From: Chara braunii
Lineage: Eukaryota; Streptophyta; Charophyceae; Charales; Characeae
Reading direction: 5' to 3'
Length of the DNA: 21,539 bases
Assembly (NCBI GenBank): GCA_003427395.1
Contig: BFEA01000586.1
Span: 12,976 to 34,514 of the forward strand
Shown here: positions 1 through 10,212 of the stretch, one piece after another
How the letters are laid out: each line of letters opens with the position of its first letter
Position numbering within the stretch: the first letter of the stretch is position 1
Position numbers and translations under genes: made by a program
Notes under the pieces: model-generated
Told to the model about the DNA's origin: nothing
Seen by the model: only the letters and a program-made list of their open reading frames with translations
Database searches by the model: none

Positions 1-59
1 TAGAACCGTTGACATTTGGTCCTCGGTCCTGCCCCGCGGGCCCACGGTCGGATCCCCCA

Positions 60-108
60 GCAAAACTAAGGGGGATAGTCCCGCAGGACCCTCGACCCCT
101 TAGTTTGC
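60..108. repeat. Inverted repeat with 11-bp perfect arms
   Basis: Bases 63-73 (AAACTAAGGGG) are the exact reverse complement of 96-106, and a GC pair extends both arms past a one-base bulge. The loop holds a small nested stem, GTCC against GGAC. Arms of this length at this spacing are unlikely by chance. The role is unknown; a transcript from either strand would fold here. Confidence 0.6.
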
Positions 109-189
109 TCCGTAGCGCTCCTCCACTCCTCCAATGCTGGCTGCTGGCCTCGATCCCGGGATCCGTAGGTTGAAGGTCTAGTGTTGTAA

Positions 190-242
190 CCAATAGGGCT
201 AAGCCCAAGCCTGGTTGTAGTAGGCGCAACTCTCTATATAAA
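190..242 (+). promoter_or_regulatory. CCAAT box and TATA box, promoter-like
   Basis: A CCAAT box at 190-194 lies about 40 bp before TATATAAA at 235-242, a normal spacing for a eukaryotic RNA polymerase II promoter on the plus strand. An 8-bp inverted repeat (GCCCAAGC at 203-210, GCTTGGGC at 258-265) brackets the TATA box. No convincing downstream gene is seen, so it could be an LTR promoter or chance. Confidence 0.35.
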
Positions 243-911
243 GAGTAACTGCCGCATGCTTGGGCCTGAAAAAAGTGCACCAAGGTCGTGGGTTGGTCTG
301 TCCTTTAGATCCATGACCCCGCACGCATGATGTGCCAGCTTGGGGCAGGCTTTTACTCGGNCCGCCGTGCACATAGTNCCGCATTGTCACAGCCAACNGC
401 TGATGCTTCCCCANGCTGCCTCTTTCTNTGAAAGGCCGCTCTTTTACNGTCTCCACCCCGNAAAAACTCGGCCCTCACTCTAGTTTGTGCCATCCTTACC
501 TGGCTTTGGCGGCGGCTTCTACTATTGATGGCGCACGGTCAACCTAGTGCCTGCGTAACTTCACACGGTGCGGACCCGAAATNTCGGNCTCTTAGTAAGT
601 CANACAATATCCTTCCCTAGTCACAACCTACCCTNGTGAACTTTACATCACCCGCAACTTCGCCCGTGCGTGCGAGGTTGCGACTTTATCTAAGATTCTA
701 ACCTNGCACTTTCTTGCTCTACCGGCGTCTCATNGNTTACATTGATCAGTTGTTCGGTCAAGCTAATGCGTGCCCACAAAGTGCACGCTCACACACTCTC
801 TAGTCAACTCAGAAGCGTGTGTCACTCCCAATCCCTGAGAATTGGTTGTGGCCGCACGAAAATGAGGTACGCTCCTAGATATCATCAAAGAACATACTTC
901 CTGCAAGCTGC

Positions 912-961
912 AAAAACGTGCCCAAATACCCTTGTAAGGGTATTTGGGCCGACAGTTTTTG
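912..961. repeat. Near-perfect 50-bp palindrome
   Basis: The 14-base arms 920-933 (GCCCAAATACCCTT) and 936-949 are perfect reverse complements around a 2-base centre. Outside a small internal mismatch, AAAAAC at 912-917 pairs with GTTTTT at 956-961. Such a compact fold-back could be a small hairpin transposon remnant, a transcription stop or a cruciform. No target-site duplication is obvious. Confidence 0.65.
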
Positions 962-2140
962 GGACCTTATTAAGCGACGTCCCCATCGCGTTGATCAATC
1001 AAAAGCTATAAGCAATCAAAATCTCAACTGCTAACGAGGAATTAACCAATCCGATTAGCCGACTCGACTCCGTTTGTGGTATTCTTATCAATCTGNTCCC
1101 GTCACGCCGTTCCACTGTCAGGGTTCTAACCTGGGTCTCCCACGTCCTGGCCTCGGNGTTTGGGGATACTCTGTTCCGTACTACAGCGTAATACCCGCTC
1201 CCATGTAATAGGTTGATAGTCCTCTGCCTTTGTCGTAGACATCCGCCAGCTGATCGTTGGGTATCTTGTTTAGTCATCGTCCCAAGTACGGGGTCATAAC
1301 TTAGGACGAGGGCCCTAACCGAGACCTCTTTCGAATACGGGGCACCTGCAGTCCCGAAATGGTAATGCTTACCATGTGAAATATCCAATCATAATGAATT
1401 TTCATCCTGGAGTTTAGGTCTCCATCTTGGCCCACCGCGGAACGGTCGATCACGCCGAATCCACGGCCCACCGCGTCGTTATACAGTGATGGTGCCCTCG
1501 TTGGTTGCGCAACGATAAGCAGTTCTTCCTATCTTGGCACCCCAAAGGGTCCCGACTCTTGACTTAATCGACCCCAATGACTTTCCCTCTAGCTAAGCCT
1601 CTCCGGGCGGCCGACCCTTCAAGACTTAACCTTTGGTGAGCCCTGGTCCCGCTGCCAGGTTGTGCCGGTTAACGGCCCTCGCTGGGAGTTAGGTTCTACA
1701 ACTCCAGCGATGCTAAGTATATAGCCCCTTAGCTTGGCCTCACAATATATGTCCCTTAGACTGACTTCATTGTGGTCTGACACTTTCTTTCCAAAAGTCT
1801 TTAGTACAATCAAAGGATCACATACCAACTGCCCACGGGACTACGTGGAGGGATAGTGCCTTCTTTAACATTCCACCAATTTCCTCAGTAAATCCATAAG
1901 GTCGTGTCTCCCTTACTTTGATCAGCGTAGGTAAGGTCACACGTCTTTTAGGGACATCTCTCAAAATGTTTTCCCGAACTCTATCATAATTGCCAGAAGT
2001 TTCCATCCATAATTCTCATTAAAGTTTTGGACTTTCCTCGTCAGACTTACATACACACAAAAATATTTCATCATTATAGCATCTTCTTTGAGTGCTCTCA
2101 CAATTTTCGTTTTTTTAAGAAAGTCCAATCGGCCATTGGG

Positions 2141-2158
2141 CTTCCCTCTCTCTTTTCT
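2141..2158 (-). other. Polypurine tract candidate (minus strand)
   Basis: The plus strand has 18 uninterrupted pyrimidines, an all-purine run on the minus strand, lying downstream of the second Gag-like ORF in element orientation. LTR elements prime plus-strand DNA from such a tract just before the 3' LTR. No LTR start matching the right side of the element follows it, so this is only a candidate. Confidence 0.15.
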
Positions 2159-2948
2159 AAGTCATACAAAAGACACAACTTTGGTTGTGACATGTCCATT
2201 CATCATCCCATAAATCTTTGCAAGATACATCATATCATCTCTCTCTCAAAAATATGAGGAACACTCTCTCCCACTGTATTTTGGTTTTCACTTGTCATTG
2301 GGACAAGGATGCGCAAGTACAACGGAAGAATGTGCAGATCAGTTCATTTCACAGTATTCATTTCATCACACCATCATTCATATGGGCAAGTCCACAAAAC
2401 TGAGAATGAGTGTGATATATCACGCAAACAAAGAAAAGAACAAGATTTGAGACTCGCGTATGCACAGAGGATGTGGGGCCCTGCAATAGGCAAAGGTTCC
2501 TGTCCTTATCGAAGAAGTCAAAGTATCATACAAAGAGTCCAAGTGTCCAACACGGAAACACAGTATCCAAACAAGAATCAAGGTATTAGAAATCGACCTT
2601 CACCGCACTCCTTATACCACTCACACATGAATGTCACTCCACTCTTGATGAAAAAGGAATCAAAACTCACACAAAAGTTTTATTTAAGAAAAAACACTCC
2701 ACGCCACACTAAAGGAAAGAAAAAATGAGAAATAGTCAGAATCACACTCANTGTTATCTTATGTACAAAANAAATTATAAGTCTATAATGCGAAGGTAAA
2801 TATCTCATTACTGNNTCAAGTCANTGACGTACATNGGTCTGATCCAATCCTCCATGTATCCCTCTATATACAAGCAACCATCAGTCAGAGAGTCGGAGAT
2901 GTTCTGCGTATACTAGATCTAGACTTTTCCGGACCTTATTAACGAACC

Positions 2949-5218
2949 CTACTCCNGATNACTCATGACCTNCTGCAGCTGCCTATACAATTGCGCCCTC
3001 ACTCTATCACGAGTCNTAGGAACCAGNATTCCATTNCTATCTCTCCACATTCGAGATGACTCTCTGACGACCAAACCATTTGCCTCATCTTTTAGGCTCT
3101 TGGGGCAGTCGTCAGATCGGTGCTTGCCCTTCTTGCAGTAGAAACATTTGCCAATCTTCTTCTGGAACATCTTGTCTCCTTCCTGTGAGGGTACAAATGA
3201 CGGGACTGCGGTGACCTTACTCGTGACCTCTTGTTGTGGAACCTCTGGGGAAGTGGGGCATGTTGCTCTGTCGTCTGTTTGCATCACCTGCTCGCCGACT
3301 CGTCCCTCTGGCCCCGAACCAGTGGCCCAAGACCCTAATGCATCCCGCAGATTTGCAGCAAGAGGCATATCCTGAGTTATGGTGGACTTATGACACCCGT
3401 TCAGATTCCCTCTCAACTCAGCCTCAACCATGGTCTAACCCACACTCTCCTGAACCTTCTGCTATCCCACAGTCCCTCCCTGAGTCGTAGGTGGAACTGC
3501 TTCAATCCTCCTGGCCTCAGTTGGTGGCCTCTCCTCTGATCTCGCTGGGTCCTGTCTAAGTGTCATACCAGTTGGCACCCTCCACTTAAATTCTTCATCC
3601 TCTAAGTCCTTCTCAGCTAGTGCCTCCTGTGGTTCCAACATTTCCTTGTCTATCAGGGGAATTTCCTCACCCTCTTGCAGGTCCGCTTTCTCTTCTTCCT
3701 TCTGCCATTTGAAGGTCACTTTTGTAGGATGTCTTCTGATCTCAAACCCTTGGACCTCTGTCCAGTCCACCACTGCAGTTGTAGCCTACTNTGTATACTT
3801 GGCTTCTNGGTTCNTTATCCTCTTTTCCCACTCAGCTTCCTTTGCCTGAAAGGAAGTCTGTTGCACCTGTAAGTAGGCCCTCAGAACGTCATTGACCTTA
3901 TTAAGGGTCTGATTGACCTGCCTGATAGCTTCGTTCTCTGCCCAGATCTCCACCATATCTGCCTTTGCTGCCTCCACTTCCTTATTCTGCCTTTCCATCT
4001 CCTTCTTCAGAGCATCAATCTCTCTCTCCCAATCCACCCTCTAGCCATAGGCTTTCTGTGCCACCTTCGTCAATCTCTCTCCAATCTTCTTGTCTGAGGC
4101 CTTAGCTGTAGCAAAACCCTTCTTCATGAGGCCCGTCGGGCTAAGCAAGTCTGTGGAGACCAACTTAACCGCCATCTCCTGACGATGCTCTCTAGGCCTC
4201 CCCGCAACCTCCATCAGCTTGTCAAAGCTGACCCAAACCTCTGAAAGTAGGGGAAGATCCTCCTCCTGAGTGCAAACACCCTTACCACTTTTGTCCTTCA
4301 CCACCACAGGCTCTTCTCCCTGCTGCATCCTCTCATTCATTTCTGCCAAGTTCTTCAACCCGAGTTGGACTCTGATCTCTCTCTCTCTTGCTACTCTCTC
4401 AATCCTGTCCTGTTCTTTTTCCTCGGCAGTCTGGTCCTCCTTGCGCTCCTATATCTGTGGCTCATGGGGCGAGTCTGGCTCCATGTCTGGCATAGGGCAG
4501 TCCACATCCGTCTGAGCAGGTTGTGGAGGCACATCTAGACCGCCTGACCCTCCTCTCTCATGCCTTTGGGATCTGTGCTCCTTTCTCTTGCCCTCCCTCT
4601 GAGTCCCTGATGACATGCCCTGCTCAAAGGTCCTCTCAGCTGCCTTTGGCTCCCTCCTTCTCCTCTCCAGACTCCTTCTTTCACCTGCCTGACGTACCGG
4701 AGTATAGTAATTCCACAGCAACTTCTTGCAGTGACTCCAATTTATAGCAGGTGCCACCATAAATCTGATAAAGGATCTGATGTGCCGCCTCACGTAGATA
4801 AGGAATCTCCCCATCCTTTGCTCACCTGGGACATTGAGGCCATCTGCATATTGATCATAAGTCATAGGAAATTCCCCAGATTAGTGGAGTCAAATCGAAT
4901 GGGTTGTCCATCTCTCCCTACTGGCGACAGGTGCAAGCCCTCCATGCTTCTCTCAAAGTCCTGCCAGCTCAGTGACTCCTTGACAAGGTTGGCAATGGGG
5001 TCTACCCACTCNTCTGCGCCTCGCACTTCCCTCAACATTCTGGTTCCATCTCATCCAAACTCCTATGCATGTCTCTGAAACTCAATGAGGAACAACTCAA
5101 TGTTCCCTCCCTAGAAAANTGGAGGCATGTCCTCTCTCCTGGTCCTCATCTGCGTCCTCTGTCTGGTCANCCCCAGAGGGGTTTCCACTGGTCCTNCCCC
5201 TCCCTTCCCTCTTGGCAT
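2949..5218 (-). pseudogene. Second Gag-like ORF (coiled coil plus CCHC knuckle), broken
   Basis: The frame opens at an ATG (5216-5218) with a Gly/Arg-rich start, then a segment reading GGNIELFLIEFQ that resembles the N-terminal capsid region of retrotransposon Gag. A one-base shift near 4866 moves it to the frame used down to 2949. Next come a charged Arg/Glu region (about 4450-4700), a leucine/glutamate heptad region typical of a coiled coil (about 3800-4037), an acidic segment, and a CX2CX4HX4C zinc knuckle at 3105-3146 (CFYCKKGKHRSDDC). Stops within the frame are TAG at 5111, 5063, 4449, 4041, 3786, 3462 and 3435, and TGA at 5051. Intact it would be roughly 750 residues. It has no protease or polymerase. 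Its place after integrase matches env-like ORFs of some plant elements, but the knuckle says nucleic-acid binding, not envelope. It could instead be the gag of another, truncated element. Confidence 0.7.
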
Positions 5219-5241
5219 GGCTGCCCCAAATGGTGTCAAGC

Positions 5242-5270
5242 CTGCACAANAAGGAAGAGAAAAACAGGAG
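5242..5270 (-). promoter_or_regulatory. Candidate splice acceptor before the second ORF
   Basis: Reading the minus strand, a pyrimidine-rich run of about 22 bases is followed by TTGTGCAG ending at 5242, then G. This fits the plant 3' splice-site pattern. The ORF's ATG lies 24 bases further on, with no ATG between. A retroviral-style spliced RNA joining a leader donor to this site would place that ATG first. No donor has been assigned. Confidence 0.4.
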
Positions 5271-5488
5271 NACACAGAGGGTAAGCAGGTTTAGACAAAA
5301 CACAACAGGAGACAGACATAGCCCTCCCATAACTATCTCAGCTACCTACTTATCTATATATACATATGCANACATATATATGCGAGTCTATCCAAAGNCC
5401 ATAACCTGTCATACCCTTCTACTGAGAATAACATCCTATACAGTTTACTTATGCTAACATTCTCATTTAAAGTACTAAGAAGGTGACC

Positions 5489-6059
5489 CTAGCTGGTGAG
5501 GTCCATGCTCACCTCGTCTCGAGCGACGAACTTCTTTAACCTCGAGCCTGACACCTTGTCTTTCCATGCTGTCCCATTCAACTCCTCAATTTGGTAGGCT
5601 CCATGCTCACCACTCCTTGCGACCTTGTATGGTCCCAACCACCTCTTGTCCAACTTCCGCGACCACTGCTTCTCTAAGGATGAGTCATATAGCAGCACAA
5701 TGTCCCCCACCTTGAGAGGCTCTCTCCTCACTCTTGCCATCGTATCCCACCCGAACTTGTCCTTGGTACGACTGCCACCCACCCTACTTGCCGCCTCCTC
5801 AACTCTGTCCTCTATGGCGCCAATCTGACGTGCCCTGAAGTCAGCAGTTCTTCAAACGTGAGATTTGTCTCGAGGTCCTGCCGCCTCCAAGTCTTTAGGA
5901 AGCTTTCGATAGGGAATGTCGCATGCCTGCCATACCATAACGTAGCCGGTGCATAGCCGGTGCTTCTCATGATGATATTGTCCACGAAGAAAGCGACCCT
6001 TAGGAAGTCTGGCCACTGGTTGGGCCTGTCACTAGTCCACTTGGCGAGAAGGTTCGTGA
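5489..6059 (-). pseudogene. pol: Integrase C-terminal domain with GPY/F module
   Basis: This is the end of the polyprotein. From about 6059 to 5860 the frame differs from the catalytic core and encodes the helical region after the active site (segments such as NQWPDFLRVAFFVDN and TGYAPATLWYGRHATFPIE). Another shift near 5855 leads to the last frame, where an SH3-like domain is clear: LKVGDIVLLYD, then WLGPYKV around 5627-5640, the GPY/F signature of Ty3/gypsy and retroviral integrases that bind DNA. The stop is TAG at 5489-5491. There is no chromodomain after the module; the tail is about 40 residues. Confidence 0.8.
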
Positions 6060-6390
6060 TGTACTATGTCCTCTCTCCACAGGTGCATTGGCCTGTGGGT
6101 GCGCTGCAGTAGTATATTCAGTGATTACGCCATACCTCTTTAAAAGTATCTTCATTTCTGCAGAGGTGAATTCAGAACCCCTATCCATCACAAATCTAGA
6201 GACAAAGGGGTAACAGAGATAGTACTGTTCGATGCATCGAGCCAACGTCTCACCAGTCTTTGTGCAAATGGCTCTGCCATCTACAAACCCGGAGAGATTG
6301 TCCCGCGCATCGAATATAAAATTATAACTTCCTATTCCCAGCGGCATTGCCAACAAATCCAAATGTACGACTGCTCCCCTCACGGACATA
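6060..6390 (-). pseudogene. pol: Integrase catalytic core (DD35E)
   Basis: The rve-type core that joins the cDNA ends to host DNA. The catalytic triad is present: D in VVHLDLLAMP (codon near 6359), D in VMDRGSEFT (codon near 6185), and E in NAPVERGH (codon near 6077). Exactly 35 residues separate the second D from E, the family spacing, and HPQAN before the E is typical. The core is in one frame from about 6390 to 6060 and has no stop, so it is the best preserved catalytic domain of this copy. Frameshifts at both ends cut it from the zinc finger and the C-terminal domain. Confidence 0.88.
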
Positions 6391-7239
6391 CCTTGGATGA
6401 AGCGGCTTCCTAGGTCTGAGGGAGGATCGCTCNTGGCATGGTACACAATGTTTACAATAGTNATTGATCATTTGTCCCATGCCATCCCANTAGTATAGTT
6501 CGTGTATTTTGAGATAGGTCGTATCCNTACTCCTATGGCCCCNTGNNGTACCNTCATGTAGGGCGGCTATGACGTCAATCTGACGAGCGACGCCACAGAC
6601 TACCCTCCTGGGAGTTTTTCCTTTGCTTCTTATGAATAGATGGTCATCCCTTACAAGAAAGTTTGACCTCATTTTCAGAACTCTCTCGCTAACGTCCCTT
6701 TCCCTCATCTCGCACAAAAGAAGCATCCCAAGCTCAAGATAAACTCTGTCGTACTCCTCTGCACGAAAAACTTCTTTAATCTCTCATTCCTCAAAGTCGT
6801 CATCTTCTCCTTCGTGGATCACATTTTCACCTTCTTCCTGACTTTGTCTCGCATTCCTAACCAACTCATCCTGAAGCAGTGTGTTAGCTAAGAGATATAT
6901 CCCGCCTACCAATTTCTCGTGTCTTTCCATCTGCTGCACCCCATTCTCAATCGCGAGCAGGTCCTCAGGTAGTTGGTATTTGTTTGCTAGGGCCAGATCC
7001 ATCATCCATTCTACACCTGACATTCCCCAAGAGTCTTCTTTGATATAGGGCTTGAGGACTAGGTCTGGTCGTCGTACATGCCCTGGAGGCGCGAGCCACA
7101 TAGGTCGCCCAGGAGTAACATAGTTACCCACGGTCAGTGACCAGGAGTTGATGTGAAGTCTCACATCCTCCTCACTATCCAGAAACACGTCGACTGGTGG
7201 AGTATCCTNGATCACTCCTTGATTATTTTTGTCCCANTC
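6391..7239 (-). pseudogene. pol: RNase H-integrase linker and integrase HHCC zinc finger
   Basis: One frame runs from the RNase H tail through an acidic linker of about 140 residues (ending GEDDDFEE before a TGA at 6784-6786) into the integrase N-terminus. The zinc-binding pattern H-X6-H-X26-C-X2-C is visible: H near 6558, H near 6537 (GHRS), then CKHC near 6448-6456. The HELY and WDGM residues between them are characteristic of Ty3/gypsy elements. Several N bases fall inside the finger. After the last cysteine the frame is lost near 6385 and integrase continues in another frame. The finger normally aids multimerisation and cDNA-end binding. Confidence 0.8.
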
Positions 7240-7710
7240 GACTCGACTTAGTCCGTCTGCTCTATTTTTGTTTCCAGGAGTTCACTCCAANTGGAAATCG
7301 AACATCCAGATGTATGTTAGCCACCTCGNGATAGTTGGGTCTGAAGGAGCGAAGTTCTTAAGAGAACCAGCTAGAGCAGTTGGGTCCACCCTCAATACAA
7401 ACCTGCTGCCAAAGAGGTAGTTTCTGAAGATCCTTAAGCAGTGAAGAACTGCTAGGGTTTCGNGCTTAAACTGAGAGTGGTTTCTCTCAGTTGTGTTNAG
7501 CGTTCGACTCTCAAACCTTAGCGGTCGTTCTTCTCCATTAAGGTCTCGTTGGATTAACACACCTTCCANGGNNGTCGGCCCTNCGTCCGTCTCTACGATA
7601 AATGGTCTAGTCATCACCGCCGTATGATCCGGTACCCCCAGTACTAGACGCCCTTCCTCAAATTCTTTCTTTAGACCTTCTATCACTGACTCCAACTTAT
7701 CTCCACACTC
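7240..7710 (-). pseudogene. pol: RNase H domain
   Basis: The domain that degrades the RNA strand of the RNA:DNA hybrid. Recognisable parts are the first acidic motif RPFIVETD (D codon near 7587), EGVLIQRD, then the histidine-glutamate region NHSQFKXETLAVLHC with the second acid, RNYLFG, and LRVDPTAL with the third acid. It ends at the usual junction TPGNKNRADGLSRV. A TGA at 7282-7284 interrupts it just before that junction, where an arginine codon is usual, and a TAG lies at 7711-7713 on its upstream side. Four N bases obscure the residues after the first aspartate. Confidence 0.85.
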
Positions 7711-7713
7711 CTA

Positions 7714-8883
7714 ATTTTGGCCTTGGTACACAAGTTTTCGCAACTGCTCAGTCTTCGCCGCAATCCCTTTTATGAAAATCCTCCAAAAGTCACACGTTCC
7801 GAGGAAGTTTCTTACCTCCGTGATAGTCTCGAATGGTGTTGGCTATTCGAGAATCTTATTGGTCTTCTTAGTATCTGGACGACGACCCCTCTCGTCGCAC
7901 ACAAATCCTAAGATAGTGGCCCCGCACATGCAGTGCCTTGACTTCGATCCGCTGGCGGTGAGGTTATACTCTTTTAGGAGGTCAAAAACCTTGCACAGGT
8001 CTTGCACATGATCCCTGACAAAACGCCTAACCCCTGGCATTACCTCTTGCTCATCCTCTCCTTAGGCCCTTTTACGACCAGATCATCAATATACGGTTGC
8101 GTGATGTGAGGGCTTACTGGTTGCATTGCCAGCACCATGTGTCTCTGAACCATGGCAACCGCGTTCCTCCACCCTTGCGGTGCGACGTTCATGTGGATCA
8201 ACCCTCAAAGGGTTTGCATAGTCGTCATTGGTCTGTCAGATGGATACACAGGATACACAGGAAATTGGTCGTAGCCTGAATATAGACCTACGAGAGATAT
8301 TATGACTCTCACAGCGCAGGCCTCTGAAAGCGCATTTGCGTTAAGGAGACCCCCTGCGTCTCTCACTGTTACAGCATTCAACCGTTGCAAATCCTGTACC
8401 CATCGCAGAGTCCCATTGGGTTTGATAAAGCAAAAACAGGGAGATGCATATGGCCCACTTGAGTAATCTGAGACATGCGTATTTTTCCATCTAGGTAGCT
8501 AACCACCTTTTCTTCATCAGCTGGATTAGGATATCGCGCACCTCGTAAGTTCCATGGCTCGTGAGGTACGGTGTGTATCCTAATCATTGGGATTTTTTTC
8601 ACGTCCAGGTGACCCCGCTCATCATCATTGAAAGCATAGGCAGTATATCTTCCACTTATGGTCTCCACCACCAACCGTCTTTCCTACGCTGTAAGGAAAT
8701 CTGGCTCTCTAATTATCAGCGCCTCTTCTATTTCTTGATTGATATGACATGGTTCACTTTCTGCCTTCTCACGCATTTGTCGTATCAGTTCTCGCTCCCG
8801 CTCATAATAAACCTCTTGTTCTTTGGTCACGAGTACGAGAACTGGGCGACACTTCTTATCTACCCATTTGTACCGCCTTTGTG
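7714..8883 (-). pseudogene. pol: Reverse transcriptase domain, inactivated
   Basis: Copies element RNA to DNA. Spread over three frames (shifts near 8475 and 8055, and from the protease frame near 8870). In order: EPWNLRGARYPNP upstream of the fingers; FIKPNGTLRWVQDLQRLN; motif A region LVGLYSGYDQF; a segment starting NVAPQGW; motif C YIDD at 8082-8093; then TASGSKSRHCM, ATILGFVCDERGRRPD and the thumb/connection LGTCDFWR. In motif A the residue before LYSGYDQ is glycine where the catalytic aspartate should be, so the enzyme would be dead even without the stops (TAG 8684, TGA 8205, TAG 7843). Motif C keeps both aspartates. A 9-base duplication adds three residues just after motif A. Confidence 0.88.
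8242..8259. repeat. 9-bp tandem duplication inside RT
   Basis: GGATACACA occurs twice back to back. On the coding strand it repeats Val-Tyr-Pro just after motif A, where related enzymes as I know them have one such triplet. It keeps the frame and looks like a slippage event in the decaying copy. Confidence 0.7.
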
Positions 8884-10212
8884 AACCCTGCTTGAGCCCA
8901 CCCCTAAAAAAGGGCGAGTTGCACTTTGGGGCTGGGCTCCAACTATTCCACCTATCCTTCCTGGCACCCAGTAGACCAATTTCATCTCACCTTCACCTCT
9001 TTTTTCCATCACGTTCTCTCTGAGGGCCTCAACTGCCTCAGGATCTGCCATCCCATAGGCAGATACTATTTCCATAGCGTCCCCTATGTTCGTCAAGCTG
9101 AGGGACAACGCTTCTGAGGGTTCTTCCCCTTCAGACTCCTTGCCTTCCAATCTTATTCTCGCCTCTTCTGACTCTTCAATAGTGAAAGAGCCAGGATTGG
9201 GCCGATTCCTTACACTGCGTGACCCTGTATTCTTGTATGTGATTACTACATAGTAACCACATATAGGGTCACATAATACCAGGAACATCGTCCCATCATG
9301 CTTGTTGAGAATGAGGGTCTCTGTCCTACTTAGAAATGACCGGCCCAATAGGATAGGATGGTCGAGATCATGCATTATAAAAAAGCAAGTCCTCACTTTT
9401 ACCTTGTCGATCTCAATGACCACGTTTGACGAGGTCCCTATAAACACAGACCTGTTGTTCGCCCCCATAAGGACTCCATTGTCGGAGCGATCAATATCCA
9501 TCCCCAGGCGAATAGCGTGTTCCTCCTTTATGAGGTTCATCGTTGCGCCCGTATCTACCATTGCGGTGCACGGTTTCCCTTTTACTACTATCTCCACACA
9601 CGCGTATACTACGGACTTCCAGTCCATTTTGGTGCCTGTTTCCACCCATTCACCTTCTTTGGGGATTATGGCCCCTAGGCGCACGCTTGTTACTAACCTT
9701 CTGGACAAACGAGCCTTCAGCTCATCCCGCAATTTCGGAGCAGAGGCGAGGATGTCTTTCAGGTTCAGCAGGTCATTATGGCCGTCAAGGAGCCTGTCTA
9801 CCATGCCCTCCACGTCGAAACCTTCCTCCAGCCGGACCNTATATTTTTTCTTCTTTCCTTTCTNGTNTTTGTCAGTGTCGGTCCTTGCGCCTCTCTTTTT
9901 TGCCCTTTCGTCGGCTTTCTTATCTTCTTCTCGCATTAACTTCTCATCCTCGTCCTCCTCATCTTTCGGAACTTCCACCGCCTCCTTCTCGCCACTAGGC
10001 TCCGGGTTATCCTGAGGAGGTTGGCTAGAACTAGGCGGCCCTTTCGACGTTGTGCGCGCTGCCAAAGCTGCCCTTCCGGCCCTAGATGGTGGCCTACAGG
10101 CCATCCTAGATCTGGGCGTGGAGACTGTGACCGTTACTCCGGGCAGGTTTTCAATCCCACTTTGTGCCCCAGGACATGAATCAAAAAGGTACACTGACGG
10201 TAATTCTCCCCT
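8860..10212 (-). pseudogene. pol: Aspartic protease region with long acidic spacer
   Basis: Continuous with gag in the same reading frame, separated only by a TGA at 10213-10215. The first 200 or so codons are low-complexity: Pro/Ser-rich, then Glu/Asp/Lys-rich (with four N bases). The retropepsin follows: AMVDTGATMNLI with the active-site DTG at 9547-9555, and ILLGRSFL about 65 residues later, the usual second signature. It would cut the polyprotein as a homodimer. After it an acidic, serine-rich stretch leads to a TAG at 8860-8862 that falls next to the frameshift into RT. Protease in frame with gag means no ribosomal frameshift was needed at the gag-pro junction. Confidence 0.82.

Larger units (their letters stand above)
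1..2948. other. Gene-poor left flank, no recognisable gene
   Basis: Several short reading frames exist on both strands, but none shows a domain or composition I can tie to a protein family. From about 2030 to 2730 the sequence is AT-rich. The stretch holds a promoter-like CCAAT/TATA pair near 190-242, a stem-loop at 60-108 and a near-perfect palindrome at 912-961, listed separately. An 11-bp direct repeat (GGCCCACCGCG) occurs near 1429 and 1464. If the retrotransposon to the right extends past 2949, its 3' LTR should lie somewhere here, but I could not match any part to the region beyond 12460. Confidence 0.5.

Noticed and set aside
1-120. Possible 3' LTR matching the sequence after 12460 (shared GGTCCTGC and ACCCTC words)
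   Set aside because: Only short words agree and spacing differs; similarity is not above that expected for GC-rich DNA.
361-740. Clusters of single N bases as a biological signal
   Set aside because: They look like unresolved consensus positions in a draft assembly of repeated DNA.
999-1388. 129-codon minus-strand frame
   Set aside because: No family resemblance, contains N bases and looks random in composition.
1619-2006. Two overlapping minus-strand frames of 62 and 69 codons, possibly one broken exon
   Set aside because: Composition is protein-like in part, but a frame change would be needed and I recognise no domain; not enough to call.
9302-10015. 237-codon plus-strand frame opposite the protease
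   Set aside because: It is antisense to a clear aspartic protease; Ser-rich composition is the mirror of the acidic spacer.
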